DNA of 64,000 nucleotides, from assembly GCF_000826545.1 (NCBI RefSeq), contig NZ_CDME01000011.1:584001-648000 (forward strand). Reading direction: 5' to 3'. The stretch is from Kibdelosporangium sp. MJ126-NF4. GTDB lineage: Bacteria > Actinomycetota > Actinomycetes > Mycobacteriales > Pseudonocardiaceae. Shown piece by piece: positions 52,139-61,585 of this stretch. Under the pieces are notes generated by a model. The model made no database searches, was not told the DNA's origin, and saw only the letters and a list, made by a program, of their open reading frames with translations. Position numbers and translations under genes: made by a program. The stretch's first letter is position 1; every line of letters starts with the position of its first letter.

Positions 52139-53395
52139 ATGGATCTTGCGGCGGCGAAGCCGGAGCTGATCGGGCAGGTGCGTGCGTTCGTCGACTGGGT
52201 GGGCGCGGGTCGCAAGCTCACCCAGACCGGGCGTATCACCCTGGCTGACGCACGGATGCTGGTGCAGGCGCTGGGCACCGACGACGTGATCGACCCGATG
52301 ATCGGCGATCGCGTGTTCCGGCCCACCTCGAGTCAGGAACTGCTTCACCTGACGCTCGTCGTGGAGTGGGCCAGGTCGGCGCGGCTTGTCCGCAAGACAG
52401 GTAACCGGCTGGTGTCGGTGAAGAAGAACGCGGCGCTACTCGATGACGCGCCGCTGCTGTGGCTCGAGCTGTTCACGGTGTTCGACCAGGTGGGTGGGGC
52501 GTTCCTGCCCGCCGGTATGGGCGAGTCGCTCCTGCGCCGGGAATTCCCCACCGGCATCCGCTCCGTGTTGACCTCGTTGTACCGCGCCGATGGTGCCGTC
52601 GCCACGGCGAGCCTCTGTGCGACGGCTTGGGAGGTCGTGACCGCACCATACACCGAGACCCAGCTCAAGCACTGGCACGCCTGCAACGACCGCGACACAG
52701 AGCGGGCGCTCGCTGTCCTGTGTCGGTTGGGCGCGGTGACGATCGAGGATGGAGTGGTGGAGCTGACCGAGCTCGGCCGGAGCGGTATCCGCCGGCTGCT
52801 GGGCGAGCCAGAGCCCGGCGACTCCATCTACCAGGTGAAGGTCACCCTGATGGGGGTGGAGAATCCACCGGTGTGGCGGCGAGTGCTGGTGCCGGCCGCC
52901 GTCCGGCTCGACCGCCTGCACGAGGTCATCCAGGCCGCGGTGGGCTGGCAGAACGCCCACCACCACGCCTTCATCGATGGGCGGACCTACTACGGCGTTC
53001 CCGATCCCGACCTGCGGTACCGGGACGAACGCACAACGAGGTTGAACGACCTGATGAAGCCGGGCGACGGCCTCCGGTACACCTACGACTTCGGCGACGA
53101 CTGGGAACACGACATCACCATCGAGGAAGCGGCCGTCGCCGAGCCTGGCATGAGTTACCCGCTGTGTGTCGCGGGCCAGGGCGCCTGTCCACCCGAGGAC
53201 GCCGGAGGCTGGCCGGGCTATGCGCGGCTGGTCCAGATCCTCACCGATCCCGGTTATGAGGAGCACCAGGACACGCTCGGCTGGCTCGGCCTCGACAACC
53301 GCGGCCAGTTCGATCCCACTCACTTTGCCCTCGACGAAGCTAACCAGCGTCTCACTGCCGTGTCGCGCGCTGATCCCGGCGTTTCCCGGCACTGA
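52139..53395 (+). CDS. pRiA4b ORF-3-family protein
   Basis: 418 residues. The C-terminal domain (about 235-415) fits the plasmid pRiA4b ORF-3-like family: YQVKVTLMGVENPPVWRRVLVP, LDRLHEVIQAAVGWQNAHHHAF, LRYTYDFGDDWEHDITIE and CPPEDAGGWPGY. The N-terminal half is helical and poorly conserved, possibly a winged-helix region (RALAVLCRLGAVTIEDGVVELTELG). AGAAGGTGG precedes the ATG. The biochemical role is not established. A broken copy lies at 47425-47735. Confidence 0.85.
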   Translation: MDLAAAKPELIGQVRAFVDWVGAGRKLTQTGRITLADARMLVQALGTDDVIDPMIGDRVFRPTSSQELLHLTLVVEWARSARLVRKTGNRLVSVKKNAALLDDAPLLWLELFTVFDQVGGAFLPAGMGESLLRREFPTGIRSVLTSLYRADGAVATASLCATAWEVVTAPYTETQLKHWHACNDRDTERALAVLCRLGAVTIEDGVVELTELGRSGIRRLLGEPEPGDSIYQVKVTLMGVENPPVWRRVLVPAAVRLDRLHEVIQAAVGWQNAHHHAFIDGRTYYGVPDPDLRYRDERTTRLNDLMKPGDGLRYTYDFGDDWEHDITIEEAAVAEPGMSYPLCVAGQGACPPEDAGGWPGYARLVQILTDPGYEEHQDTLGWLGLDNRGQFDPTHFALDEANQRLTAVSRADPGVSRH

Positions 53396-53832
53396 GGCAG
53401 GCCATCGTCGGCTCAGTCTGCGCCGCGGTTCGTGTTCGCGTTGGGCTTCGGCGGTACCCAGTGGATGCGGTGCGCCCGCTCGATGTTCGGGTTCCCGACT
53501 TGGAGAATCGCAGTCGTCGGCGGTCCCTGGTCCAGCCGACATGGACCGTTTCGCTCGATCGCGGGCCCGCGCTCTGGACCCAGTTCTGACCATCACGACC
53601 GGCTGAAACACTCCCCTCGGCCAGGCGATGTTGTGAGAAGTTGGGTTACGTAAGGTTGACGGTCCAGTGCGACACGCAGTGAAATGATCACACTGAGTAA
53701 GTGGTCTATCTAGGTTATGAGGTGAGAGCGAGGACATGACTGCGTCGCCGCGGTGGCGGAAGCACTGGTCAGTGACCGGCGCGGAGCCACACAGGATGTC
53801 CAACCACAGTCACGAAGCGTGAGGTTGCAAGG
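53396..53832. other. Gene-free stretch with the probable pgl promoter
   Basis: 437 bp without a convincing gene. TTGACG (53656-53661) and TGAAAT (53680-53685), 18 bp apart, could be the promoter of the pgl operon. TGATCA lies just after. The first half is ordinary GC-rich non-coding sequence with no repeat noticed. Confidence 0.3.
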
Positions 53833-56800
53833 GTGGACGCAAGTAGCAAGCGCTGGCGTGAGGTGTCCCCGTCGAGGTTTGCGCACGAGAGGGCCGGTCT
53901 CGACCACGTTCGGGACCACCTGCCGGATACTGCTCCGTTCCATGCGTGGTCGAACCTGCAGTTCCTCGCGCTTGACGGCTCGGTCAACGAGGTTGACCTG
54001 CTTCTGATTGGTCCGGCTGGCCTGTTCATGGTCGAGCTCAAGATGTGGGGCGGGCGTGTCACCGGAAACGGACAAGCCTGGCGTATCGAGAACGAACGCA
54101 GGAACCGACCCAACCCGTTGCTGCTGACCAACTCCAAAGTGCAGCGACTCAAGTCCCTGTTGATCAAAGAGGCGGCGAGGGTTCTCGGTGATCGCGGGCG
54201 CGGCCTGATCCCGTACTTTCAAGCTGCAACCTTTCTGCACAATCCCAATGTTGTGAGCGCGCTGGACGATGTTGGTCGCCAGTGGGTGTACGGGTTGGAG
54301 GGGGTTCGCGGGAACCGGCTGCCCTTGATCGTTACTGACCTGCTGGCCAAGCCTGCGGGAGACCCCTCGAAGGCCCTTGATGCGAGTAGGTCGAACCAAC
54401 TGGCCAATCTGGTGGACGGTCTTGGCTTTCTGCCATCGACGGCGAACCTGACGGTCGGCTCTGTCCAGATCGAAGATCCGGAGCCGCATGCGGAGGGGGC
54501 GAGGTGGCAGGAGTACCTGGGACACAACATCAGCTCGACCAGCCTCCGACGTCGCGTCCGGATCTTCAGGCCCAGCCGGGGGGCCTCCGCGGAGGAGCGG
54601 AAAACTGTCTCTCGAGCGGCTGAGCGCGAAATCCACCTCATGCAGGGGATCACGCACCCGAGCATCGCCAAGCCGCTGGACTTGTACGAGCACGATTCCG
54701 GCACGGCACTGATCTATGAGCACGAAGGCGAGCAACAGCGGTTCGATCTTTACCTTGCCGAGCGCCAGGACACTCTGACGATCGAGCAGCGACTCGGCCT
54801 GATTCGACAGCTTGCGGAGACGCTCCAGTACGCACATACCCGGCACCTCTACCACCGGGCTCTTTGCCCGAAAGCGATCTACGTGCGCAACCCCGACACC
54901 AATCCACAGTTGGTGATCACCGACTGGCAGACCGGTGGCCGTGATTCAGCAAGCCTCAACGGACCGGCCAGCCTTTTGGCGGGGACCAGCCACCTCGACT
55001 ACCTCGTTGACGTTACCAACCGCAGCTATCAGGCACCGGAGCTCGTCACCGATCCGTCATCGACCGGTCCCGCCGTCGACGTGTTCTCGCTTGGCGCACT
55101 CGGTTACACGATCATGGCCGGTCGGCCGCCTGCCTCGACCCAGGCTGAGTTGCAGGAACTGATCAATCGAGTTGGTGGGCTCGATCTGAGTGAGGTCATG
55201 GACGTAGTTGACGGGGAGCTGCAGTTTCTCGTCTATGCGGCGACCTTCGGCGCGGTCTCGGATCGGCTTGCGGATGTGAAACTGTTCCTGGCCAAGCTTG
55301 ATGAAGTCGAGCATGGTTTGTTGGCTGAGGCTCCCGAGGCCGTTGTGGATCCTCTGGATGCCCATCGAGGAGACATTCTCGACGGACTGTTTCGGGTCGA
55401 GCGCAGACTGGGTAGGGGGTCCACTGCGGTGGCGCTGCTGGTCAGTCGGCTCGACGACCCCTCAGCTGACTCCGTCGTGCTCAAGGTTGCACTCGACCAC
55501 GAGAAGGATTCGCGATTGGACGCGGAGGAGGAGGCCCTTCGCCAGCTCGACGACTGGCGGATCGTCAAACTCCTTGACGGACCCCGGTACGTGGGAGAGC
55601 GCCGAACGCTTGTGCTGGAGTACGGCGGGGAGGACACGCTCGGTCAGCGGCTGCGGCACGATCGGCTGCACATCGACCAGCTACAGCGGTTCGGTCACGA
55701 CTTGCTGGAGATCGCCGCGCATTTGGACACCAAGGGGACCTGGCACCGAGACATCAAGCCGGACAACCTTGGCATCCGGCCCAACCGTAGTGATCGAAAA
55801 CCTCATCTCGTGCTCTACGACTTCTCGATGGCTCGCATCTCCGCTACTGACATTCACGCGGGAACGCCGCCCTACCTCGACCCGTTCCTCGGCACTGCAC
55901 GGTCTCGGTACGACGATGCCGCCGAACGTTTTGCGGTTGCGGTGACCCTGTACGAGATGGCGGTCGGAACCAGACCAATCTGGGGGGATGACGCCAGCAA
56001 CCCGAGCGCTGTCGACGTGGAAGTCGCTGTGGACTCCGAGCGCATCGACGTCGGGGTGCGGACGCCGCTGACTGAGTTCTTTCAAAAGGCGCTGGCTCGG
56101 CAAGCCAAGCAGCGGCATGCAACTGTGGAAGAGATGGCACGCGCGTGGAAGGCGGCCTTCGATTCGGTTGAACCAGCCCGCAGCGAGGGCAGCACGCCCG
56201 TGGTTGGTCTCACTTTGGATACCGTGCTGAGCGAGACCGGGCTGACTCGCCGCGCTCTGGCGGCGGCCGAACGGTTCGGGGCGACGACGGTGCGGGAGCT
56301 GCTCGCGATCCCGCCCATGGAGCTGGCTCGGGGCCAAGGTGTCAATCAGGCCACCAAGAGTGAGCTCACGCGGGTGGCCAAGCAGTGGCGTGTCGTGTTC
56401 TTCGGTCCAGAGGCGGATGCGTCGAACGAACCCGACGTCGAGATGGTGCTGGGAAGGCTCGGTATCGACGCCACGCTGTCCGGGCTGCTGACGGAGACGA
56501 AGATCCGCAACAAGATCGATCTGCGTGCACTGTCGTTGCTTCTCGGGCTCCCCGATGAAAGCGGGGCTCCACTGGAATGGCCGGACACCAAGCAGGTGGC
56601 TGCGCTGTTGGGAACGGGAACCTCAGCCGGACAGGTTCAGCGCGTGCGGCTCAAGGCAGTTCGCAACACCTGGCCAGAGAGTCCGCTGTTGGGCATGGTC
56701 CGGGATGACGTCATCAAGTTGCTGGACGTGAACGGCGGGGTGATGACCGGGGGCGAGTTGGCCACAGCATTGTTGTCTGCCATGGGATCGCATGCTGACG

Positions 56801-57999
56801 AGCCGGCGCGAAGCAGCCAAGCCTTGGGCCTCGTGCGTGCGGTGGTTGAAACCGAGCTTGAACGTGGGGGTGACGCACTACTGGACTACGCGCGTCACGC
56901 CGATGTAGTGCTTGTTGGGCGAGAGCGAGACGACCCGTGGGGGTTGGCGGCAGCCAAACGTCTCGAGTACGGCCACGCGCTTGGTGCAGTTGCCGCCGAC
57001 TTGGCGGTCGCCGATCCGCTGTTGCCGCCGGCTGGAGCAGTGCGGCGGCTCCGTCAGGAGCCGGTGCCCGACGGTATGGATGTGCTCGACGAAGCTCGGT
57101 TGGTCCAACTGGCTGCTGCCGTCGGCGGCGCCGCAGTAACCTCGACTGGACAGATATATCCGCGAGGGCTCGATGCGGGCAGAGCACTTGTCCTTGCCCA
57201 GGCGGCCGTCGGCATCGGCCAGGCCGGGATCACGCCCAGGCAACTCGCCGAGCGGGTCTCTGCCCGTTTTCCGGAAGCTCAGCCCCTGCCGGATCGACCA
57301 GAACTCGACCGGGTGCTGCGGGACGCAGAACTTCCGTTGATGTGGGTCGAAGATCGATACAAGCCACGGGACGACCTCGTATCGCTGTTGCGGAGTGCGA
57401 CCCGGTACTCGTCGAGGCTCGCGACCGTGCCTGCCGGTAGTCCCGAGGCCATCGCCCTGCAGGATGTCGATCGTCGCATCGGCGAGGCGCTGGCTGAGGG
57501 CCGGCTCCTGACCACCGACGTTCCGGCACGTCTGCTCGACGTGGCACGCCAGTCGTTGATCGACGTGTTCGGGCTGCGTGAGATCGACGTGACCGAATTC
57601 TGTCTACGCACGCTGCACAGGCTCGCCGACGAGAACGAGATCGAAGACTGGACTGTGGTGCTGCGAGCGGATGCCGCAGATCGATCCAGTACCGATTGGA
57701 CCCTGTTGCTTCAGCTGGTGAACATGGCACTGGACCGGCTGCCTGGTGAGCTGACGGCCGCGCCCGGTCCGGTCTTGCTCACCGAGGCAGCGCCGCTGGT
57801 TCGCTATGGCTGGCTGGGCAAGCTCGAGTCGTGGATCACCGACGGTACGGTGCCCCGCCCCGGTGTGCTGCTGGTGCCAGCCGATGATCGGGCAGCAACC
57901 CCGATGCTGGACGGAAAGCCCGTGCCGGTGAACTCCACCACGCAGTGGCTCACGCTGCCGACAGCGTGGTTGAACGCAAGAAACAGGAGAGCCTCGTGA
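53833..57999 (+). CDS. pglW: BREX type 2 kinase PglW
   Basis: 1388 residues. A NERD nuclease-related domain (about 38-120; EVDLLLIGPAGLFMVELKMWGG) is followed by a first kinase-like domain (about 230-480). In that domain HRD is HRA (YHRALCPKAIYVRN) and DFG is DWQ, so it is probably a pseudokinase. A second kinase (about 517-770) has GRGSTAVALL, VVLKVAL, the active HRDIKPDN at about 638 and DFS in place of DFG. A long helical C-terminus follows. PglW is the Ser/Thr kinase of the phage growth limitation system. The GTG start has only a weak site. Overlaps pglX by GTGA. Confidence 0.92.
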   Translation: MDASSKRWREVSPSRFAHERAGLDHVRDHLPDTAPFHAWSNLQFLALDGSVNEVDLLLIGPAGLFMVELKMWGGRVTGNGQAWRIENERRNRPNPLLLTNSKVQRLKSLLIKEAARVLGDRGRGLIPYFQAATFLHNPNVVSALDDVGRQWVYGLEGVRGNRLPLIVTDLLAKPAGDPSKALDASRSNQLANLVDGLGFLPSTANLTVGSVQIEDPEPHAEGARWQEYLGHNISSTSLRRRVRIFRPSRGASAEERKTVSRAAEREIHLMQGITHPSIAKPLDLYEHDSGTALIYEHEGEQQRFDLYLAERQDTLTIEQRLGLIRQLAETLQYAHTRHLYHRALCPKAIYVRNPDTNPQLVITDWQTGGRDSASLNGPASLLAGTSHLDYLVDVTNRSYQAPELVTDPSSTGPAVDVFSLGALGYTIMAGRPPASTQAELQELINRVGGLDLSEVMDVVDGELQFLVYAATFGAVSDRLADVKLFLAKLDEVEHGLLAEAPEAVVDPLDAHRGDILDGLFRVERRLGRGSTAVALLVSRLDDPSADSVVLKVALDHEKDSRLDAEEEALRQLDDWRIVKLLDGPRYVGERRTLVLEYGGEDTLGQRLRHDRLHIDQLQRFGHDLLEIAAHLDTKGTWHRDIKPDNLGIRPNRSDRKPHLVLYDFSMARISATDIHAGTPPYLDPFLGTARSRYDDAAERFAVAVTLYEMAVGTRPIWGDDASNPSAVDVEVAVDSERIDVGVRTPLTEFFQKALARQAKQRHATVEEMARAWKAAFDSVEPARSEGSTPVVGLTLDTVLSETGLTRRALAAAERFGATTVRELLAIPPMELARGQGVNQATKSELTRVAKQWRVVFFGPEADASNEPDVEMVLGRLGIDATLSGLLTETKIRNKIDLRALSLLLGLPDESGAPLEWPDTKQVAALLGTGTSAGQVQRVRLKAVRNTWPESPLLGMVRDDVIKLLDVNGGVMTGGELATALLSAMGSHADEPARSSQALGLVRAVVETELERGGDALLDYARHADVVLVGRERDDPWGLAAAKRLEYGHALGAVAADLAVADPLLPPAGAVRRLRQEPVPDGMDVLDEARLVQLAAAVGGAAVTSTGQIYPRGLDAGRALVLAQAAVGIGQAGITPRQLAERVSARFPEAQPLPDRPELDRVLRDAELPLMWVEDRYKPRDDLVSLLRSATRYSSRLATVPAGSPEAIALQDVDRRIGEALAEGRLLTTDVPARLLDVARQSLIDVFGLREIDVTEFCLRTLHRLADENEIEDWTVVLRADAADRSSTDWTLLLQLVNMALDRLPGELTAAPGPVLLTEAAPLVRYGWLGKLESWITDGTVPRPGVLLVPADDRAATPMLDGKPVPVNSTTQWLTLPTAWLNARNRRAS

Positions 58000-60900
58000 C
58001 GGCGCGAGCGTCGAGCAAGGGAAAGGTACTGCCCCCGGATCAGGCCCTGACCAAAGACCTTCAGCGGCTGGTTACCCGGCTGGAGATCGATCTTCGGGCT
58101 CGACTTGACGCCGAGCCGGAGCTACGTGGCCCGCTGGAGATCGAGTGGCAGGAGGCGTTGCGCCGCAAGCGGACCGCAGCTTCCTGGTTGGACTGGCGCA
58201 ACGAACGCAGCACCCTTGCGTCCGTCGCATGGGTGCTCGGCACCGTGTTCGTACGGTTCTGTGAGGACAACGGACTCATTGACGAACCATGGCTGTCCGG
58301 ACCGGGCAAGCGGGCCAACTACGCAGCCGAGCGTCAGATCGAATACATCCAGCGCCATCCCCGTGAAAACGAGCGGGACTGGATCCTCGCGGCGTTCGAC
58401 CACCTCACGGGATTCCCGGCGGCTGCCGCACTGTTCGACGAGATGCACAACCCGCTGTTTGCCCTGGAAATCAGTGCTGACGCAGCCGCCGAGGTGATCA
58501 GCTTCTGGCGAAGCACCAACGATGGCGAAATCAAGCACGACCTGACCCGCGACGGTATGGCGACCCGTTTCCTTGGCGACCTCTATGAAAATCTGAGTGT
58601 CGACGCTCAGAAGCGCTATGCACTGCGACAGACGCCTGTATTCATCGAGGAATTCCTGCTCGACCTGACATTGGAGCCTTCGGTCACCGAGTATGGCCTC
58701 GCTGAGACCTCGGTAATCGACCCAACCTGCGGCTCTGGCCACTTCCTGCTCGGCGCATTCGATCGACTGCTTACCAAGTGGGCGGTCGAGAAGCCGGGAA
58801 TGTCGACCCGCGAGCGTATCTTCATGGCACTGAAGCAGATCACAGGTGTCGACATCAATCCCTTCGCAGTAGCCATCGCTCGCTTTCGGCTCGTGCTCAT
58901 GGCGATGCAGGCCGAGAAGTTGCATCGACTTGCAGACGCCCCCGAGTATCCGATCAGGCTAGCCACCGGCGACTCCCTTCTGCAATGGCACCTGACCTCA
59001 GGAGGCCAGGGCGACATGTTTGCCGAGGAAGGTCGCGAGTTCGCCCTCTACACCGAGGATGCAGGGATCCTGGCCAGTTATCTCCGTCCTGGCCAGTACA
59101 CCGTTTCCGTGGGGAACCCGCCATATATCACTGTCAAAGATAGTGCACTCAACGAACGCTATCGCGATATCTACAAGGCATGTCATCGCCAGTATGCTCT
59201 ATCGGTTCCATTTATCGAACGATTCTTTCAGTTGATACGGTCGCGCGAAGAGAACGGACGATCCGGATTTTCTGGGCAGATCACGGCAAGCTCATTCATG
59301 AAGCGTGAGTTTGGTAGGAAAATAGTCGAGGATTTTCTTCATGTTCATACCGATCTAACCTATGTGATTGATACCTCTGGAGCTTACATTCCGGGCCACG
59401 GGACGCCGACGGTAATTCTTGTGGGCCGGCGGCGTCCGTGGAAAACGCCAACCGTGCGGGCATTGCTCGGCGCGCAAAGCGAGTCCGGTCAGCCTGACGA
59501 CCCTAAGCAAGGGGCGGTTTGGCGATCAATTGTTGAGATGTTGGAGTTCCCTGGAACAGCAAACCGATATTTGACGGTAATGGACATTCGGCGCGATCTG
59601 TTGGCGACCCACCCATGGTCTCTATCTGGTGGCGGCGCAGTTGAACTTAGAGAATTTATCGAAAAGGAAGGGCGGTGTACTCTTTATTCGGCTGTAGACG
59701 AGATCGGTTCCGGCGCGGTCACGCGTGAAGATAGCGCTTTTATGATAGGTGGTGGCGCGCTAGGTAGGTCAGGGATCCCCGACTCTCAGCAGATTCCCTT
59801 GGTTGAAGGGGATGTTGTCCGCGACTGGGCGATATCGAGCGGAGCTATTGTATCGTTGTGGCCATACGAGAGTCGTACGCTGAGGGCGTGGGCTGCCGAT
59901 GGAACACTGCGATTTGCATGGCCATATAAGCGGGTTCTTGTTGAACGTGTTGCTTACGGTCTAAGTCAGACTAACCGCGGCCTCGAATGGTTTGAGTACT
60001 CAATGTTTTTCAAGGAGCGCTTTCGCGCTCCATTTCTAATTTCCTACGCGGAAATATCTACGCACAACCACTTTGTTCTGAGTCGAGGTGGCGTTGTATT
60101 CAAGCAATCTGCTCCCGTGATCAAACTGGAGGTGGGCGCTACAGAAGCCAAGCATTTCGAATTGCTAGGTGTACTCAATTCATCTGTTGCATGTTTTTGG
60201 ATTAAGCAAATGATTCAACCTAAATCTGGAAGCGGCATCGGGCGCGGCGTGCAAGATGAAGAGTGGGAAAATCGGTATGCTTCGGACGTTGCAAAACTGA
60301 AGAAGTTTCCCCTGCCAAATGGATCTCCGACGGAACGGGCTCAGGCGTTGGATCGGTTGGGTGCAGACTTGCAGGAAGTGACCCCGACTGGGGTCTCCAA
60401 GGCTGGCACACCGACTCGGGTAGGGCTCGATAAGGCGCAGGAGCGGTGGCAGACGATCCGGGAGGAGATGATCTTCCTGCAGGAGGAGCTGGACTGGGAG
60501 ATCTATCGGCTCTACAAGCTGCTCGACGAAGACTGGACCTACTCGGGCGACGATGTTCCCGGCATAGCGCTCGGTGAGCGGGCCTTCGAGATCGTGCTGG
60601 CGCGCAAGCAGAAGTACGGAGAGGACACGGCCTGGTTCGAGCGCCATGGCTCCAAGCCCATCACGCAGATTCCCGCGCACTGGCCGGCCGCCTATCGCGA
60701 ACTTGTCGAGCGGCGTATCGAGCTGATCGAATCACGGCAGGACATCGGTCTGCTGGAGCGCCCCGAGAACAAGCGGCGCTGGTCGTCGCCGACCTGGGAA
60801 GACATGGAGCAGGACGCTCTTAACGACTGGCTGCTCAACCGCCTGGAGGACCCGGAGCTGTGGCGCGAACAGGAACGAGCAACTGCGCGCTCGGTGGCCC

Positions 60901-61568
60901 AGCTGGCTGATCTGCTCTCGGGCGACTCCGAGTTCCGCGAAGTGCTTGCCCTCTACGTTGGCCGCCCTGACTATGACCTGACCACCGAGGTTGCCCGGTT
61001 GGTAGAGCAGGAGCACGTGCCGTTCCTGGCGGCTCTCCGCTACTCCGACTCTGGCATGGACGTACGGCGGGAGTGGGAGAGCACCTGGGACTTGCAGCGC
61101 AAGGAAGACGCTGGAGAGGTACTCGCGGACCCGATCACGGTACCGCCGAAATACGGTAAAGCTGACTTCCGCAAGGACTTCTATTGGCGTCATCGGGGCA
61201 AGCTCGACGTGCCCAAGGAGCGCTTTGTCTCCTACCCGGGCGCCGAGCGGGACACCGACAAGTCTCTGGTGCTGGGTTGGGCAGGATGGGACCACCTCGA
61301 TCGTGCCCAGGCTCTCGGTGTCCTGGTCATCGAGCGTACTGACGATGACGGGTGGGGAGCCGACAAGCTCAAGCCGCTGCTGGCCGGACTTGCCGAGCTC
61401 GACCCCTGGCTTAACCAGTGGTACGAAACTGGCGACGAGCGTGGTAGCGCGGGCACGTACAAAGCGTTCCTAAACAACCGACTAGAACGACTGGCGCTCA
61501 CCCGCGAGCACCTGGCCGCTTGGCGACCCGAGGCCCCGACCCGGCGCGGCCGCGCCGCGAAGCAGTAA
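57996..61568 (+). CDS. pglX: BREX type 2 adenine methyltransferase PglX
   Basis: 1190 residues. GTG 57996 follows AGGAGA and overlaps the pglW stop. An N-terminal helical region precedes the gamma-class N6-adenine methyltransferase core: motif I DPTCGSGHFLL at about 242, TGVDINPFAVAIARFRL, and catalytic NPPY at about 374. Residues about 380-770, the expected target-recognition part, are encoded by much more AT-rich DNA than either end. The C-terminal 400 residues return to high GC. PglX marks host DNA in BREX and is essential for phage exclusion. Confidence 0.93.
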   Translation: MTARASSKGKVLPPDQALTKDLQRLVTRLEIDLRARLDAEPELRGPLEIEWQEALRRKRTAASWLDWRNERSTLASVAWVLGTVFVRFCEDNGLIDEPWLSGPGKRANYAAERQIEYIQRHPRENERDWILAAFDHLTGFPAAAALFDEMHNPLFALEISADAAAEVISFWRSTNDGEIKHDLTRDGMATRFLGDLYENLSVDAQKRYALRQTPVFIEEFLLDLTLEPSVTEYGLAETSVIDPTCGSGHFLLGAFDRLLTKWAVEKPGMSTRERIFMALKQITGVDINPFAVAIARFRLVLMAMQAEKLHRLADAPEYPIRLATGDSLLQWHLTSGGQGDMFAEEGREFALYTEDAGILASYLRPGQYTVSVGNPPYITVKDSALNERYRDIYKACHRQYALSVPFIERFFQLIRSREENGRSGFSGQITASSFMKREFGRKIVEDFLHVHTDLTYVIDTSGAYIPGHGTPTVILVGRRRPWKTPTVRALLGAQSESGQPDDPKQGAVWRSIVEMLEFPGTANRYLTVMDIRRDLLATHPWSLSGGGAVELREFIEKEGRCTLYSAVDEIGSGAVTREDSAFMIGGGALGRSGIPDSQQIPLVEGDVVRDWAISSGAIVSLWPYESRTLRAWAADGTLRFAWPYKRVLVERVAYGLSQTNRGLEWFEYSMFFKERFRAPFLISYAEISTHNHFVLSRGGVVFKQSAPVIKLEVGATEAKHFELLGVLNSSVACFWIKQMIQPKSGSGIGRGVQDEEWENRYASDVAKLKKFPLPNGSPTERAQALDRLGADLQEVTPTGVSKAGTPTRVGLDKAQERWQTIREEMIFLQEELDWEIYRLYKLLDEDWTYSGDDVPGIALGERAFEIVLARKQKYGEDTAWFERHGSKPITQIPAHWPAAYRELVERRIELIESRQDIGLLERPENKRRWSSPTWEDMEQDALNDWLLNRLEDPELWREQERATARSVAQLADLLSGDSEFREVLALYVGRPDYDLTTEVARLVEQEHVPFLAALRYSDSGMDVRREWESTWDLQRKEDAGEVLADPITVPPKYGKADFRKDFYWRHRGKLDVPKERFVSYPGAERDTDKSLVLGWAGWDHLDRAQALGVLVIERTDDDGWGADKLKPLLAGLAELDPWLNQWYETGDERGSAGTYKAFLNNRLERLALTREHLAAWRPEAPTRRGRAAKQ

Positions 61569-61585
61569 GGCAGGATCGGCAATCA

